A program made the translations under genes and the position numbers. Below are positions 17,010-25,189 of a stretch of 35,737 nt of DNA, piece after piece. This DNA comes from Streptomyces sp. OR43. Its GTDB lineage: Bacteria > Actinomycetota > Actinomycetes > Streptomycetales > Streptomycetaceae. Each line of letters starts with the position of its first letter. Position 1 is the first letter of the stretch. Location of the stretch: NCBI RefSeq assembly GCF_008042275.1, contig NZ_RDBK01000043.1:4323124-4358860 (forward strand), written 5' to 3'. The notes below the pieces were generated by a model. That model worked only from the letters and a program-made list of their open reading frames with translations, had not been told where the DNA came from and made no database searches.

Positions 17010-18077
17010 ATGGAACGCCACGACGCATACCGGACGGTCGGCCGCAGGTCATTTCTCGCCCTGGCCGGCGGAGCGGTCATCGGAACTCTCGCCGCCTGCT
17101 CGCCCCAGGTCAAAACGGCGGCAAGCGCCGAGCCCGCCGGGAAACTCCCCTCGGGGGCGCCGCCGCCGGGGACGAAACTCTCGATAGCCGTCCGGTCCAC
17201 ACAACTCCAGCTGGGTCCCGCCGGATTGCAGAAGGAGCTTCCCTTCACCGTTTCGCAGTGGCCCAATCTGTCTGCGGGTCCCGATATCATCCAGGGATTC
17301 CGGGCCCATTCCATCGATCTCGCGGTCAATGCCGGAATTCCGCCGATCCAGGCCCACGCCATCGGCGTCGGAGCGAAGATCGTCGCCGTGCAGGTGCGGA
17401 ACCATCCCTCGTACGTCTTCGCGACCGCGCCCGGCTCGGACATCAGGTCCGTGGCCCACTTCCGCGGGAAGAAGATCGGCTTCTCCCAGGGCCAGGCTCA
17501 GGGCGTCGTCGTCCTGCGCGCGCTGAAGCAGGCGGGCATCGCCAACAAGGACGTCGAACTGGTCGCCCTGCCCAGTACCCAGTTCCTCACCGCCCTCCAG
17601 TCCAAGCAGGTCGACGTGGCTCCGCTGGGCGAACCGACCTTCACCAAGTACCTCACCCAGTACGAGAAGGACGGGGCGCGCGGGGTGAAGACCGACGTCG
17701 TGGACCTGCTGTCGGTCCTCTGGGCGCCCAACGAGGTGCTGAACGACCGGGCCAAGGTGGCCGCCGTCCGCAGCTTCATCCCGCTCTGGGCCCGCGGTGT
17801 GACCTGGGCCTGGGAGAACACCGACGAGTGGATCGACACGTACTACGTGAAGGACCAGGGCGTCACCCGGGAGGACGGCAAGCGCATCGTCGCCTCGCTC
17901 CACAAGCCGCAGTTCCCGGTCGACTGGGACAAGGCGATCGCGTGGGAGCAGGAGACCGCCGACCTGCTGGCCGAGGGCGGTTTCGTACCGAAGCAGGATG
18001 CCGCCGAGCTGTTCGACCGCCGCTTCGAGGGGATCGCGGCCAAGGCCGTGGCCGCCCGGTACCGGGAGACGTCATGA
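17010..18077 (+). CDS. ABC importer substrate-binding lipoprotein, SsuA/NrtA/TauA-like
   Basis: This 355-residue protein begins with a twin-arginine-like motif GRRSFLALAGG and a lipobox LAAC (Cys about residue 30), so it is probably a Tat-exported lipoprotein. The mature part has the NMT1/SsuA-type fold: LSIAVRSTQLQLGPAGL, the Asp-rich turn HSIDLAVNAGIPPIQA, and SVAHFRGKKIGFSQGQA. Such proteins bind sulfonates, taurine or related sulfur compounds outside the membrane and deliver them to the permease. AGGA precedes the ATG. The stop overlaps the permease start (ATGA). The exact ligand is unknown; sulfonate or sulfur heterocycle is inferred from the monooxygenase in the operon. Confidence 0.87.
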   Translation: MERHDAYRTVGRRSFLALAGGAVIGTLAACSPQVKTAASAEPAGKLPSGAPPPGTKLSIAVRSTQLQLGPAGLQKELPFTVSQWPNLSAGPDIIQGFRAHSIDLAVNAGIPPIQAHAIGVGAKIVAVQVRNHPSYVFATAPGSDIRSVAHFRGKKIGFSQGQAQGVVVLRALKQAGIANKDVELVALPSTQFLTALQSKQVDVAPLGEPTFTKYLTQYEKDGARGVKTDVVDLLSVLWAPNEVLNDRAKVAAVRSFIPLWARGVTWAWENTDEWIDTYYVKDQGVTREDGKRIVASLHKPQFPVDWDKAIAWEQETADLLAEGGFVPKQDAAELFDRRFEGIAAKAVAARYRETS

Positions 18078-18970
18078 CCGAACTGCTGACGAACATCCGC
18101 ACCACAGGCGGTGTGCCGCTGAAGAAGGCCGGGGAGCCCACCGACGCGCGGGCAGCCGCAACGAAGCCCGCACCGCCCGCACCCCGCGCCAACCGCCGGC
18201 GGCTCGGCCCCGGCCGCGCCGTTCCCTTCGGGCGGCTGATCGGCCCGGCGCTGGTCATCGCCCTGTGGTGGTTCGCCTCGGCCGTCGGCTACCTCGACCC
18301 GCGGATCCTGTCCGGACCCGGCACGGTCCTCTCCACCGCGTCCGACCTCGTCGCCGACGGCCGGCTCCAGGACAACGTCCTCATCTCGCTCCAGCGTGCC
18401 GGACTGGGCCTGTTCTTCGGGGTGACCGCCGGAGTCCTCCTCGCCGTCGCCGCCGGGCTCAGCCGCACCGGCGAATACCTGCTGGACGGGCCGCTCCAGA
18501 TCAAGCGCGCGATCCCCTCCCTGGCCATGCTCCCGCTGCTGATCCTCTGGCTCGGCATCGGCGAACAGATGAAGGTCACCGTCATCGCGCTCGGCGTGGC
18601 GGTGAACATGTACATCAACACGTACGCCTCGCTGACCGGCATCGACAGCCGGTACGTGGAGCTCGCCGAGGGGCTCGACCTGAGCCGCGCGCAGTTCATC
18701 CGCAAGGTCGTCGTGCCCGGTTCGCTGCCCGGCTTCTTCGTCGGACTGCGCCTCGGCGTCACCGCGTCCTGGCTCGGACTGATCGTCGTCGAGCAGATCA
18801 ACGCCACCAGTGGCATCGGCTACATGATGTTCCAGGCCCAGCAGTACGCCCAGTCCGACGTGATCATCGTGGGCCTGGTGGCCTACGGGATCTTCGGCTT
18901 CGCATCGGACGCGGCGGTACGCGCCGTCGAGAGGAAGGTCCTGTCGTGGCGACGCACTCTGGCGGGCTGA
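18074..18970 (+). CDS. ABC importer permease, SsuC-like
   Basis: The 298-residue protein has a Pro/Arg-rich cytosolic N-terminus of about 50 residues and then about six membrane segments of the BPD_transp_1 type. The EAA-like coupling loop reads YVELAEGLDLSRAQFIRKVVVPGSLPGFFVGL, typical of the SsuC/TauC group. It forms the channel for the binding protein in front of it. It is coupled by 4 bp to that gene, and its last 25 bp overlap the ATPase gene, so the importer subunits are made in fixed ratio. Confidence 0.9.
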   Translation: MTELLTNIRTTGGVPLKKAGEPTDARAAATKPAPPAPRANRRRLGPGRAVPFGRLIGPALVIALWWFASAVGYLDPRILSGPGTVLSTASDLVADGRLQDNVLISLQRAGLGLFFGVTAGVLLAVAAGLSRTGEYLLDGPLQIKRAIPSLAMLPLLILWLGIGEQMKVTVIALGVAVNMYINTYASLTGIDSRYVELAEGLDLSRAQFIRKVVVPGSLPGFFVGLRLGVTASWLGLIVVEQINATSGIGYMMFQAQQYAQSDVIIVGLVAYGIFGFASDAAVRAVERKVLSWRRTLAG

Positions 18971-19752
18971 ACCCCGCCCACGGGACCGGGACGACGACGG
19001 TCGGGGAACGCCCCGCCATCCGCACCAGGAGGCTCGTCCGCCGGTTCGGGGACCGCGACATCCTCAAGGAACTCGATCTCACCGTCGCACCGGGCGAGTT
19101 CACCGCTCTGCTCGGCCGCAGCGGCTCCGGCAAGTCCACCCTGCTGCGGGCCGTCGCCCGGCTCGACCACACCGTCGAGGGCTCCGGCGAACTCACCGTC
19201 CCCGACCGGGTCTCGCTCTCCTTCCAGGACTCCCGCCTGCTGCCGTGGCTCCGGGTGATCGACAACGTCACCCTCGGACTGCGCGGACCGAGGGCACGCG
19301 AGCGCGGCCTCACCGCCCTGGCCGAGGTCGGCCTGGAGGGCCGTGACCGGTCCTGGCCGCACGAGCTGTCCGGCGGCGAGCAGCAGCGCGCCGCACTGGC
19401 CCGCGCCCTGGTCCGGGAACCCGAACTCCTCCTGGCCGACGAGCCGTTCGGTGCCCTGGACGCGCTGACCCGGATCAAGATGCACGGCCTGCTGCGCGAG
19501 CTCTATGAACGCCACCGCCCCGCGGTGCTGCTGGTCACGCACGACGTCGACGAGGCCGTCGAACTCGCGGACCGGGTGCTGGTCCTGGAGGACGGCCGGA
19601 TCTCCGTCGACCTCACCGTCGACCTGCCCACCCCGCGCTCCCGCCGCGACCCCCGGTTCCAGGAGTACCGCGACACGCTGCTCACGGCTCTCGGTGTCGC
19701 GCAGCCCCCGGCCCTTTCCGAAGAGAAGGAATCCCATGCCCCGCACGCCTGA
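18946..19752 (+). CDS. ABC importer ATPase, SsuB-like
   Basis: The 268-residue ATPase has Walker A GRSGSGKST, Q-loop LSFQDSRLLPW, signature LSGGEQQR, Walker B LLLADEP and switch His in VTHDVDEA. The wording of Q-loop and D-loop (FGALDALTRIKM) fits the nitrate/sulfonate/taurine importer ATPases. GTG 18946 is chosen because GAGGAAGG ends 7 nt upstream. The start lies inside the permease gene, and the end overlaps the monooxygenase by 17 bp. It powers uptake by the binding protein-permease pair. The name ssuB would imply alkanesulfonates, which the sequence alone does not prove. Confidence 0.9.
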   Translation: MATHSGGLNPAHGTGTTTVGERPAIRTRRLVRRFGDRDILKELDLTVAPGEFTALLGRSGSGKSTLLRAVARLDHTVEGSGELTVPDRVSLSFQDSRLLPWLRVIDNVTLGLRGPRARERGLTALAEVGLEGRDRSWPHELSGGEQQRAALARALVREPELLLADEPFGALDALTRIKMHGLLRELYERHRPAVLLVTHDVDEAVELADRVLVLEDGRISVDLTVDLPTPRSRRDPRFQEYRDTLLTALGVAQPPALSEEKESHAPHA

Positions 19753-21121
19753 CCGCAAGCAGCTGCACCTCAACGCGTTCCTCATGTCCACCGGTCATCA
19801 CGAGGCGTCCTGGCGGCTTCCCGAGAGCCCGGCCGAGGCCGACTCCGACATCGAGCACTACAAGAACCTCGCCCGGATCGCCGAACGCGGCAGGCTGGAC
19901 TCGCTGTTCCTCGCCGACAGCCCCGTCCTGATGGGTGACCCCGGCCGGCGCCCCGCCGCCAAGCTGGAGCCCACCGTCCTGCTCACCGCGCTGGCCGGGG
20001 CCACCCGCCACATCGGCCTGATCGCCACCGCGTCGACGAGCTACAACGAGCCGTACAACCTGGCCCGCCGCTTCGCCTCGCTGGACCACGTCTCCGGCGG
20101 CCGGGCCGGCTGGAACATCGTCACCACCGCGGGCGCCGACGCGGCCCGCAACTTCGGTCTGGACGACACCCCGCTGCACCACGACCGCTACCGGCGGGCC
20201 GGCGAGTTCGTCGAGGTCTCCACCAAGCTCTGGGACAGCTGGGCCGACGACGCCGTGATCGCCGACAAGGAACGCGGCGTCCACGCCCTCGCCGAACGGG
20301 TGCGGAAGATCGGGCACAACGGGGAGTTCTTCCGCGTCGACGGACCGCTCAACGTACAACGGCCCCCGCAGGGTTACCCGTTGCTCGTACAGGCCGGGTC
20401 CAGCGAGGACGGCAAGGACTTCGCGGCCCGGTACGCGGAGGCGGTGTTCACCGCCCAGCAGACCCTGGAGGAAGGCATCGCCTTCTACAAGGACGTCAAG
20501 CAGCGCGCCGAGGCCATCGGCCGCAGCCCCGACGGCATCAAGATCCTGCCCGGCATCGTGCCCGTCATCGGCGACACCGAGGCCGAGGCCCTGGCGCTCG
20601 ACGCCGAGCTGGAGAACCTCATCGTCCCCGAGTACGCCAAGCGGCAGCTCGCCCGGACGCTGAAGATCGCCCCGGACGACCTGCGCCTCGACGCGGAGAT
20701 CCCCGAGGACATCCCCACCGAGGACGAGATCGAGGGCGCCAAGAGCCGCTACACCCTCATCGTGGAGCTCGCCAGGCGCGAGAGGCTGACCGTGCGTCAG
20801 CTGATCGGCCGGCTCGGTGGCGGCCGCGGCCACCGCACCTTCGCCGGCACCGCCGAGCAGGTCGCCGACACCATCGAGCAGTGGTACGACAGCGGGGCCG
20901 CCGACGGCTTCAACATCATGCCCGCCGTCCTCCCCTCGGGCCTGGAGGTCTTCGTCGACCGGGTTGTCCCGATCCTCCAGGAACGCGGCCTCTTCCGTAC
21001 CGAGTACACCGCGAGCACCCTGCGCGGACACTACGGGCTGCCGCGGCCCGTCAACCGCCTGTTCGAGACCGTCGACCGCAGTGAGGGCCACTTCGGTATC
21101 GGTCTGGCGGAGGCCGGGTGA
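19736..21121 (+). CDS. LLM-class FMN-dependent monooxygenase, NtaA/SnaA/DszA family
   Basis: The 461-residue bacterial-luciferase-like enzyme opens with LHLNAFLMSTGHHEASWR, and contains DSLFLADSP, ARRFASLDHVSGGRAGWNIV, HDRYRRAGEFVEV and PLLVQAGSSEDGKDFAA, the hallmarks of the NtaA/SnaA/DszA/SoxA group. It uses reduced FMN and O2 to cleave C-N or C-S bonds, with reduced FMN supplied by the first gene. DszA acts on dibenzothiophene sulfone; the group is distinct from SsuD, so the substrate is probably not a simple alkanesulfonate. ATG 19736 has AAGGA upstream. It is the last intact gene of the core operon; decayed exporter sequence follows. Confidence 0.88.
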   Translation: MPRTPDRKQLHLNAFLMSTGHHEASWRLPESPAEADSDIEHYKNLARIAERGRLDSLFLADSPVLMGDPGRRPAAKLEPTVLLTALAGATRHIGLIATASTSYNEPYNLARRFASLDHVSGGRAGWNIVTTAGADAARNFGLDDTPLHHDRYRRAGEFVEVSTKLWDSWADDAVIADKERGVHALAERVRKIGHNGEFFRVDGPLNVQRPPQGYPLLVQAGSSEDGKDFAARYAEAVFTAQQTLEEGIAFYKDVKQRAEAIGRSPDGIKILPGIVPVIGDTEAEALALDAELENLIVPEYAKRQLARTLKIAPDDLRLDAEIPEDIPTEDEIEGAKSRYTLIVELARRERLTVRQLIGRLGGGRGHRTFAGTAEQVADTIEQWYDSGAADGFNIMPAVLPSGLEVFVDRVVPILQERGLFRTEYTASTLRGHYGLPRPVNRLFETVDRSEGHFGIGLAEAG

Positions 21122-21238
21122 GTGACGGACTGTCGGACCCGGAGAACGGTACGCACCGGCAGCCGCCGCCCGGCTGGGCGCGGCAGCTGCCGGTCCACCG
21201 CCCGCGGCACCGCGCGGGCCTGTTCCTCGCCCCCGGTG

Positions 21239-21555
21239 CCGCGGGGCCGCAAACTCTCCGCCGGGCAGCGCCTGATGCCCGCCCCTTGCCCGGGCCGAAC
21301 CCGTCGGCCCGGACGTCCTGCCGCGCGACGAGGCCACCGCCTCGCCGGGCCCGGCCACGGAACGCCGGGTGGCCGCGGCGACCGAGGCGCTCGCCCGGCG
21401 CCGTACCACCGTCGTCGTCGCCCCACCGGCTCACCACTGCGGTCCGCGCCGACCGGGCGGTGGTGCTCGGCGGGGGCAGCGTCGTCGAGACCGGCATCCC
21501 CACCGCACCGCTCGCCGCCGATGCCCCGTACCGGCGCTGCGGGACGCCAACCGGG
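21239..21555 (+). pseudogene. Remnant of an ABC exporter ATP-binding domain
   Basis: The 498-bp gap between monooxygenase and aldo/keto reductase has no intact gene, but reads as the end of an ABC exporter in three frames. Frame 2 shows GRKLSAGQR (signature motif, about 21248-21271). Frame 3 shows VGPDVLPRDEATASPGPATE (Walker B and D-loop, 21309-21350) then RRRTTVVVA. One extra C near 21421-21424 shifts to frame 1, giving HRLTTAVRADRAVVL and GGGSVVETG to about 21555. Walker A and the membrane domain are missing. Several key residues are changed (for example, LLLDE has become LPRDE). It is a truncated, frameshifted relic, probably from an exporter once part of this locus. Recognition is by motif order only. 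Confidence 0.75.
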
Positions 21556-21619
21556 AGAGCGGCCACGCAGCCCCGGCCGACCACCGGCACGCAAGTGAAC
21601 TCGTCGAGGAGAACGCAGG

Positions 21620-22663
21620 ATGACGGAGTACCGCGATTTCGGCCGCACGGGCGTCAAGGTCAGCCCGCTGTGTCTGGGCACCATGATGTTCGGCGCCCGG
21701 GGCAACCCCGACCACGACGACAGCATCCGGATCATCCACCAGGCCCTGGACTCCGGCATCAACTTCGTCGACACCGCCGACGTCTACTCCGCCGGTGAGT
21801 CCGAGACCATCGTCGGCAAGGCCCTGGCGGGTGGCCGCCGCGACGACGTCGTGCTCGCCACCAAGTTCCACGGCAGTCTCGGAGCCGACCCCAACCAGCG
21901 GGGCAACTCCCGTCGTTGGATCATCCGGGAGGTGGAGAACAGTCTGCGCCGGCTCGGCACCGACTGGATCGACCTCTACCAGGTGCACCGCCCGGAGCCC
22001 GGCACCGACTTCGACGAGACGCTCGGCGCCCTCTCCGACCTGGTCCATCAGGGGAAGATCCGCTACATCGGCACGTCGACCTTCGAACCGTCCGCCATCG
22101 TGGAGGGCCAGTGGATCGCGGAACGCCGCGGCCGTGAACGCGTCGTCGCCGAGCAGCCCCCGTACTCGGTCCTCGCCCGCGGCATCGAGCGCGAGGTACT
22201 GCCCACGGCCCGCCGGTACGGACTCGCGGTCCTCTCCTGGAGCCCGCTGGCCGGCGGCTGGCTCTCCGGCCGCTACCGCAGGGGCGCCGGCCAGCCCCCG
22301 TCCAGCCGCGCCGAGCGGCAGGCCGAACGGTTCGACATCGCGTCGCCCGAGAACACCGCCAAGCTCGACGCGGCCGAGGCGCTCGCCCAGCTGGCCGAGG
22401 AGGCCGGGCTGACCCTCGTCCAACTGGCCCTGGCCTTCGTGCTGGAGCACCCGGGGGTCACCTCGGCGATCATCGGCCCGCGGACGACTGACCAGCTGAC
22501 GAGCCAGCTCGGCGCGGACCGGGTGCGGCTCAGCCAGGACGTCCTCGACCGGATCGACAAGATCGTCCCGCCGGGCACCAACCTCTCGTCCCGGGACGCC
22601 GGTTACCACCCGGAGGAGCTCACCGACCCGGCGCTGCGCCGCCGTTCGCGCCCGGTCGGGTAG
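21620..22663 (+). CDS. Aldo/keto reductase
   Basis: The 347-residue TIM-barrel oxidoreductase carries the catalytic set Asp (FVDTADVYSAGESE), Tyr in that segment, Lys (LATKFHG) and His (YQVHRPEP). The NADPH-binding C-terminal pattern is AIIGPRTTDQLTSQLGA. It reduces aldehydes or ketones. GAGGAG and AGGA lie directly before ATG 21620. Lying downstream of the monooxygenase, it could reduce an aldehyde released by C-S or C-N cleavage (inference), although the exporter relic between them shows the locus was rearranged. It converges on the NTF2-like gene with one base between the stop codons. Confidence 0.9.
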   Translation: MTEYRDFGRTGVKVSPLCLGTMMFGARGNPDHDDSIRIIHQALDSGINFVDTADVYSAGESETIVGKALAGGRRDDVVLATKFHGSLGADPNQRGNSRRWIIREVENSLRRLGTDWIDLYQVHRPEPGTDFDETLGALSDLVHQGKIRYIGTSTFEPSAIVEGQWIAERRGRERVVAEQPPYSVLARGIEREVLPTARRYGLAVLSWSPLAGGWLSGRYRRGAGQPPSSRAERQAERFDIASPENTAKLDAAEALAQLAEEAGLTLVQLALAFVLEHPGVTSAIIGPRTTDQLTSQLGADRVRLSQDVLDRIDKIVPPGTNLSSRDAGYHPEELTDPALRRRSRPVG

Positions 22664-22664
22664 C

Positions 22665-23033
22665 TCAGGACACCGGCACACGGTCCAGGAAGCCGCTGAC
22701 CGAGCTGATCCGCCCGTCGTCGGCCAGAGTGATCACGTCCGAACCGGCGACGGGCGCCGAGCCGTCGGCGGCCGCGACCAGTTCCCAGCTGAAGCGGGCC
22801 AGGGTGTGGTGCCCGTCCACCGCTCCGGCCGGACGGAAGGAGAACCCGGGGAACTGCTGCTGTGCGCCGCTGATGGCGGCGGCCAGGGCCTCGTGTCCCC
22901 GAACGTCGGCCAGCGGGTCGGTGTACGTGGCGTCCTCGGTGAAGGCGGCCGCGACGGCCTTGTCCAGCTCCTCGGCGTCGGCGGCGTTCCAGGCGGCGAA
23001 GTAGCGCTGGACGGCCTCGTCGTAAGCGGTCAT
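22665..23033 (-). CDS. NTF2-like (SnoaL-type) small protein
   Basis: The 122-residue protein has the cone-shaped NTF2 fold pattern: VQRYFAAWNAADAEELDKAV, FTEDATYTDPLADVRGHEAL, FSFRPAGAVDGHHTLARFSWEL and a final VSGFLDRVP. Members are isomerases, cyclases, hydrolases or ligand-binding proteins; no catalytic identity can be given. AGAGGA lies 7 nt before ATG 23033. Its upstream region carries a 34-bp tandem repeat with a palindrome, suggesting a specific regulator, though none is encoded next to it. Confidence 0.8.
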   Translation of the reverse strand: MTAYDEAVQRYFAAWNAADAEELDKAVAAAFTEDATYTDPLADVRGHEALAAAISGAQQQFPGFSFRPAGAVDGHHTLARFSWELVAAADGSAPVAGSDVITLADDGRISSVSGFLDRVPVS

Positions 23034-23104
23034 CGTGCGGTCCTCTCCTTCGGCTCCGGCCGCTGGCCGGGAGCGCTGTGCTGGTGAGGAACACGATGCC
23101 GGAC

Positions 23105-23182
23105 GCGGCGGAGGGCGTCGATTACCTCCGGGGTAAGGGCGGCGGAGGGCGTCGATTACCTCCGGGGTAAGGGCGGCGGAGG
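23105..23182. repeat. 34-bp tandem repeat with embedded palindrome
   Basis: Two identical 34-bp units (23105-23138, 23139-23172) and a 10-bp partial third copy lie 72-149 bp upstream of the NTF2-like start. Each unit holds TTACC-TCCGG-GGTAA, a perfect 5-5-5 inverted repeat (23122-23136 and 23156-23170). The spacing of 34 bp puts the two sites about three helical turns apart on nearly the same face. A duplicated operator is likely. Confidence 0.75.
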
Positions 23183-23196
23183 CGGTCCGGCAGGCC

Positions 23197-23649
23197 CTAC
23201 GGCCGGGCGTCCGGAATGACGTGCATGGCCGCCTCCTCGGCGGACGCCGCCGCTCCGTCGATCCCGACGTCCTCGCCGGCCATGCTGTCCGGCTCGTTCA
23301 GGTCCAGCTCGCGGGTGAGCCGTCCGGCGCGTACGTCCCCGACCTCCGCGTCCCGCGGCTCGCCGTCCCCGTCGGACAGGTCGCCGTCGTCGTCGCCGGG
23401 CGGATCGGCGGCCTCGGGCAGCTCCCGGGCCAGCCGGTCCTCCAGCGTCTCCCCGCTCAGCTGCTCGGACCCGGTGGTGCCCCGGTCCTCCACGACCCAT
23501 GGCCGCTCGGGAGGCGAGTACCCCTCGTCCAGGACGTCCGCGAGCTGCCGGTTGTCCAGGGTGTCCGCCGCGTCCAGCTGCTCGACGGGATCGGAGGCCT
23601 CCGGCTGCTGGGGCTGGTACACATCGTCGCCCCGGTCGGCACCTTCCAT
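23197..23649 (-). CDS. DUF5709 family acidic protein
   Basis: This 150-residue, very acidic and disorder-rich protein matches the DUF5709 pattern: VYQPQQPE near the start, LADVLDEGYSPPERPW, GTTGSEQLSGETLEDRLARE, DGEPRDAEVGDVRAGRL and the conserved end AGEDVGIDGAAASAEEAA. Function is unknown in the family. ATG 23649 has AAGGGA 6 nt upstream. It ends 15 bp beyond the tandem repeat on the NTF2 side, so the repeat lies between two genes on the same strand. Confidence 0.82.
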   Translation of the reverse strand: MEGADRGDDVYQPQQPEASDPVEQLDAADTLDNRQLADVLDEGYSPPERPWVVEDRGTTGSEQLSGETLEDRLARELPEAADPPGDDDGDLSDGDGEPRDAEVGDVRAGRLTRELDLNEPDSMAGEDVGIDGAAASAEEAAMHVIPDARP

Positions 23650-23924
23650 GACGTTTCCCTTCCCGGTGTCGGGATCCCGGGCCATGCCTGCCGTACGACG
23701 CGGGAGCAAGGGGCCGTATCGGCCCGATTGCCTTGGACTTCCCCTACCCCTTCAGGATAGGCAGCAGGGGCCGGGGACCGCACCGTGCGGCCGTGCGCGG
23801 GCGGGGGCGGCCGGTGTGCGAGACCATGGAAGGTGCAGGCCGGACGGGCGGGCGCCGCGCGAGGCGAGGCCCGTTCGCAGCCCGGTCCGCACAGCCCGCC
23901 GAAGGCCGTCGTGGGGAGGCCGTC

Positions 23925-24155
23925 ATGGATTACCCGGAGACGTATCAGCTGGTGTTCCAGTCGTCCGCCGTGGAGGACGACACGGTGGTTGTCCGCCGCA
24001 CCGCCCGGTCCGGAGCGGGCGGATACCCGGTCTACGAGGACGAGACCGGGATCGTCCGCGCGGAGATCAGCGAGCGCGGAGAGGTGCGTATGCTCGCCAG
24101 CGGCGGGCACCAGCTCCTCGGCACACCGCTGGTCGCGCCGGGGCCGACCACCTGA
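23925..24155 (+). CDS. Small protein, DUF6296-like
   Basis: A 76-residue protein beginning MDYPETYQLVFQ, with VVVRRTARSGAGGYPVYEDE, TGIVRAEISERGEVRMLASG and a short tail. It resembles small Streptomyces proteins I recall as DUF6296; function is unknown. GGGGAGG lies 4 nt before the ATG. Upstream 23650-23924 holds promoter space for this gene and the divergent DUF5709 gene, without a clear element. Broken CoA-transferase sequence starts 28 bp downstream. Confidence 0.7.
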   Translation: MDYPETYQLVFQSSAVEDDTVVVRRTARSGAGGYPVYEDETGIVRAEISERGEVRMLASGGHQLLGTPLVAPGPTT

Positions 24156-24182
24156 GCCGGCGGCCCGAGCCGGCCGCTCCCC

Positions 24183-24262
24183 GGCGCGCGCGTCATCAAG
24201 GTCGAGCGCCCCTGCGGCGGTGATTGCGCCCGCCGCTACGGCACCACCGTGCACGGCCAGCG
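24183..24262 (+). pseudogene. Fragment of a family III (CaiB/BaiF) CoA-transferase
   Basis: The frame from 24183 reads GARVIKVERPCGGDCARRYG then TTVHGQ, matching the N-terminal LGARVIKVERPGGGDFARRYD..VHGQS region of CoA-transferases. The two Cys residues are single-base changes from Gly and Phe. The fragment has no start region and ends where the 145-bp repeat begins (24272). It is a relic cut off by the repeat. Confidence 0.65.
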
Positions 24263-24271
24263 GCTGCGGCA

Positions 24272-24416
24272 CGAGCAGGTCGTGCGTCCGGATGCAAGGC
24301 GCACGACCTCTTGGTGCTGTGCCGGACCGGGCCGCCGTCCCTGAGACCGATGGCCTTTATCACGGCACCGCACCCGACGGCATCATGCCGGCGCAGGACA
24401 ATTCGCCCTGAGCCGT
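24272..24416 (+). repeat. 145-bp inverted repeat, copy A
   Basis: This copy matches the reverse complement of 26951-27095 over 145 bp with one mismatch seen (T24409 against G). Its outer end holds a perfect 10-bp hairpin AGGTCGTGCG-N13-CGCACGACCT (24277-24309). The rest has no recognised gene. It abuts a CoA-transferase fragment on the left and the TerD gene's promoter region on the right (24417-24512). Confidence 0.9.
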
Positions 24417-24512
24417 CCAACACTTGGTCGAAATTTTGCCCCTGATGGGATGCATCCGGAGGACACCAGGCACACTCGACCTGTAGGAATCTCGCCACGA
24501 AGAGGATCACGC

Positions 24513-25097
24513 ATGATCACGTTGAAGAAGGAAGACGGCCCGGCGGATCTGGACGGGGTGACCCACCTGTCCATCGGGGTGTCCTGGGACCCCACGGTCG
24601 GGGCCAGTGGCGGACTGATGGGCAAGCTCCGTCAGAAGAAGGGCACCGACCTCGACCTGATCGCCATCGCGATGCAGGGCGCGGAGCCCGTGCGGCTGGC
24701 AGGCCTGGATTCCCTCGACCCGCTGGCCAACGGCGCGCTCGTGCACAGCGGCGACAACCAGACCGGGCACGGTGACGGCGACGACGAGACCGTGACCGTC
24801 GACTTCGCCCGGGTGCCGCCCAACATCACGTCCATCGTCTTCATCGCCGCCGCGTACAAGAAGCACAGCTCCTTCCAGAGCGCGCGCAACATCAGCTTCA
24901 AGGTGTACGACGCGACGGGCGGCACCACCCAGCAGGTCGCCGACATCTGGCCGAGCCTGCTCAGCAACGACAACGGCTGCGCCGTGGCCAAGGCCATGCG
25001 GGTCGGCGGCAGCTGGAAGCTTGAGGTCATCAACGAGACGGGGAAGATCAAGCAGGGCGACGAGCAGGCCCTGATGCGCTTCGCGGTCAGCAAGTAG
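24513..25097 (+). CDS. TerD-family stress/tellurite-resistance protein
   Basis: The 194-residue TerD-domain protein includes LSIGVSWDP, DLDLIAIAM, DNQTGHGDGDDETVTVD (the Ca2+-binding acidic loops), and SIVFIAAAY. TerD proteins are linked to tellurite resistance, phage inhibition and stress responses and bind calcium; in Streptomyces they affect differentiation. AGAGGA precedes the ATG. It stands alone, without other ter genes, inside the segment bounded by the two inverted repeat copies. It converges on the DMT transporter with a strong shared hairpin between. Confidence 0.88.
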   Translation: MITLKKEDGPADLDGVTHLSIGVSWDPTVGASGGLMGKLRQKKGTDLDLIAIAMQGAEPVRLAGLDSLDPLANGALVHSGDNQTGHGDGDDETVTVDFARVPPNITSIVFIAAAYKKHSSFQSARNISFKVYDATGGTTQQVADIWPSLLSNDNGCAVAKAMRVGGSWKLEVINETGKIKQGDEQALMRFAVSK

Positions 25098-25133
25098 CCA
25101 CCGGCTACCGGCAGGCGCCCGGCGTGAGCGCCC

Positions 25134-25189
25134 CGGCCCCGGCCCGTACGCGGCGTCTCAGTCGACGCGCCGCGCACGGGCCGGGGCCG
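25134..25189. terminator. Long bidirectional hairpin between TerD and DMT genes
   Basis: A 14-bp stem (25134-25147 with 25176-25189) continues after one mismatch into a further 7-bp stem (25149-25155 with 25168-25174). It starts 37 bp after the TerD stop and covers the last 32 bp of the convergent DMT gene, so it can stop transcription from both sides. Confidence 0.75.

Noticed and set aside
16457..21121. Naming the operon ssu (alkanesulfonate)
   Set aside because: Importer subunits resemble SsuABC, but the oxygenase belongs to the NtaA/SnaA/DszA branch rather than SsuD, so the substrate name is not justified.
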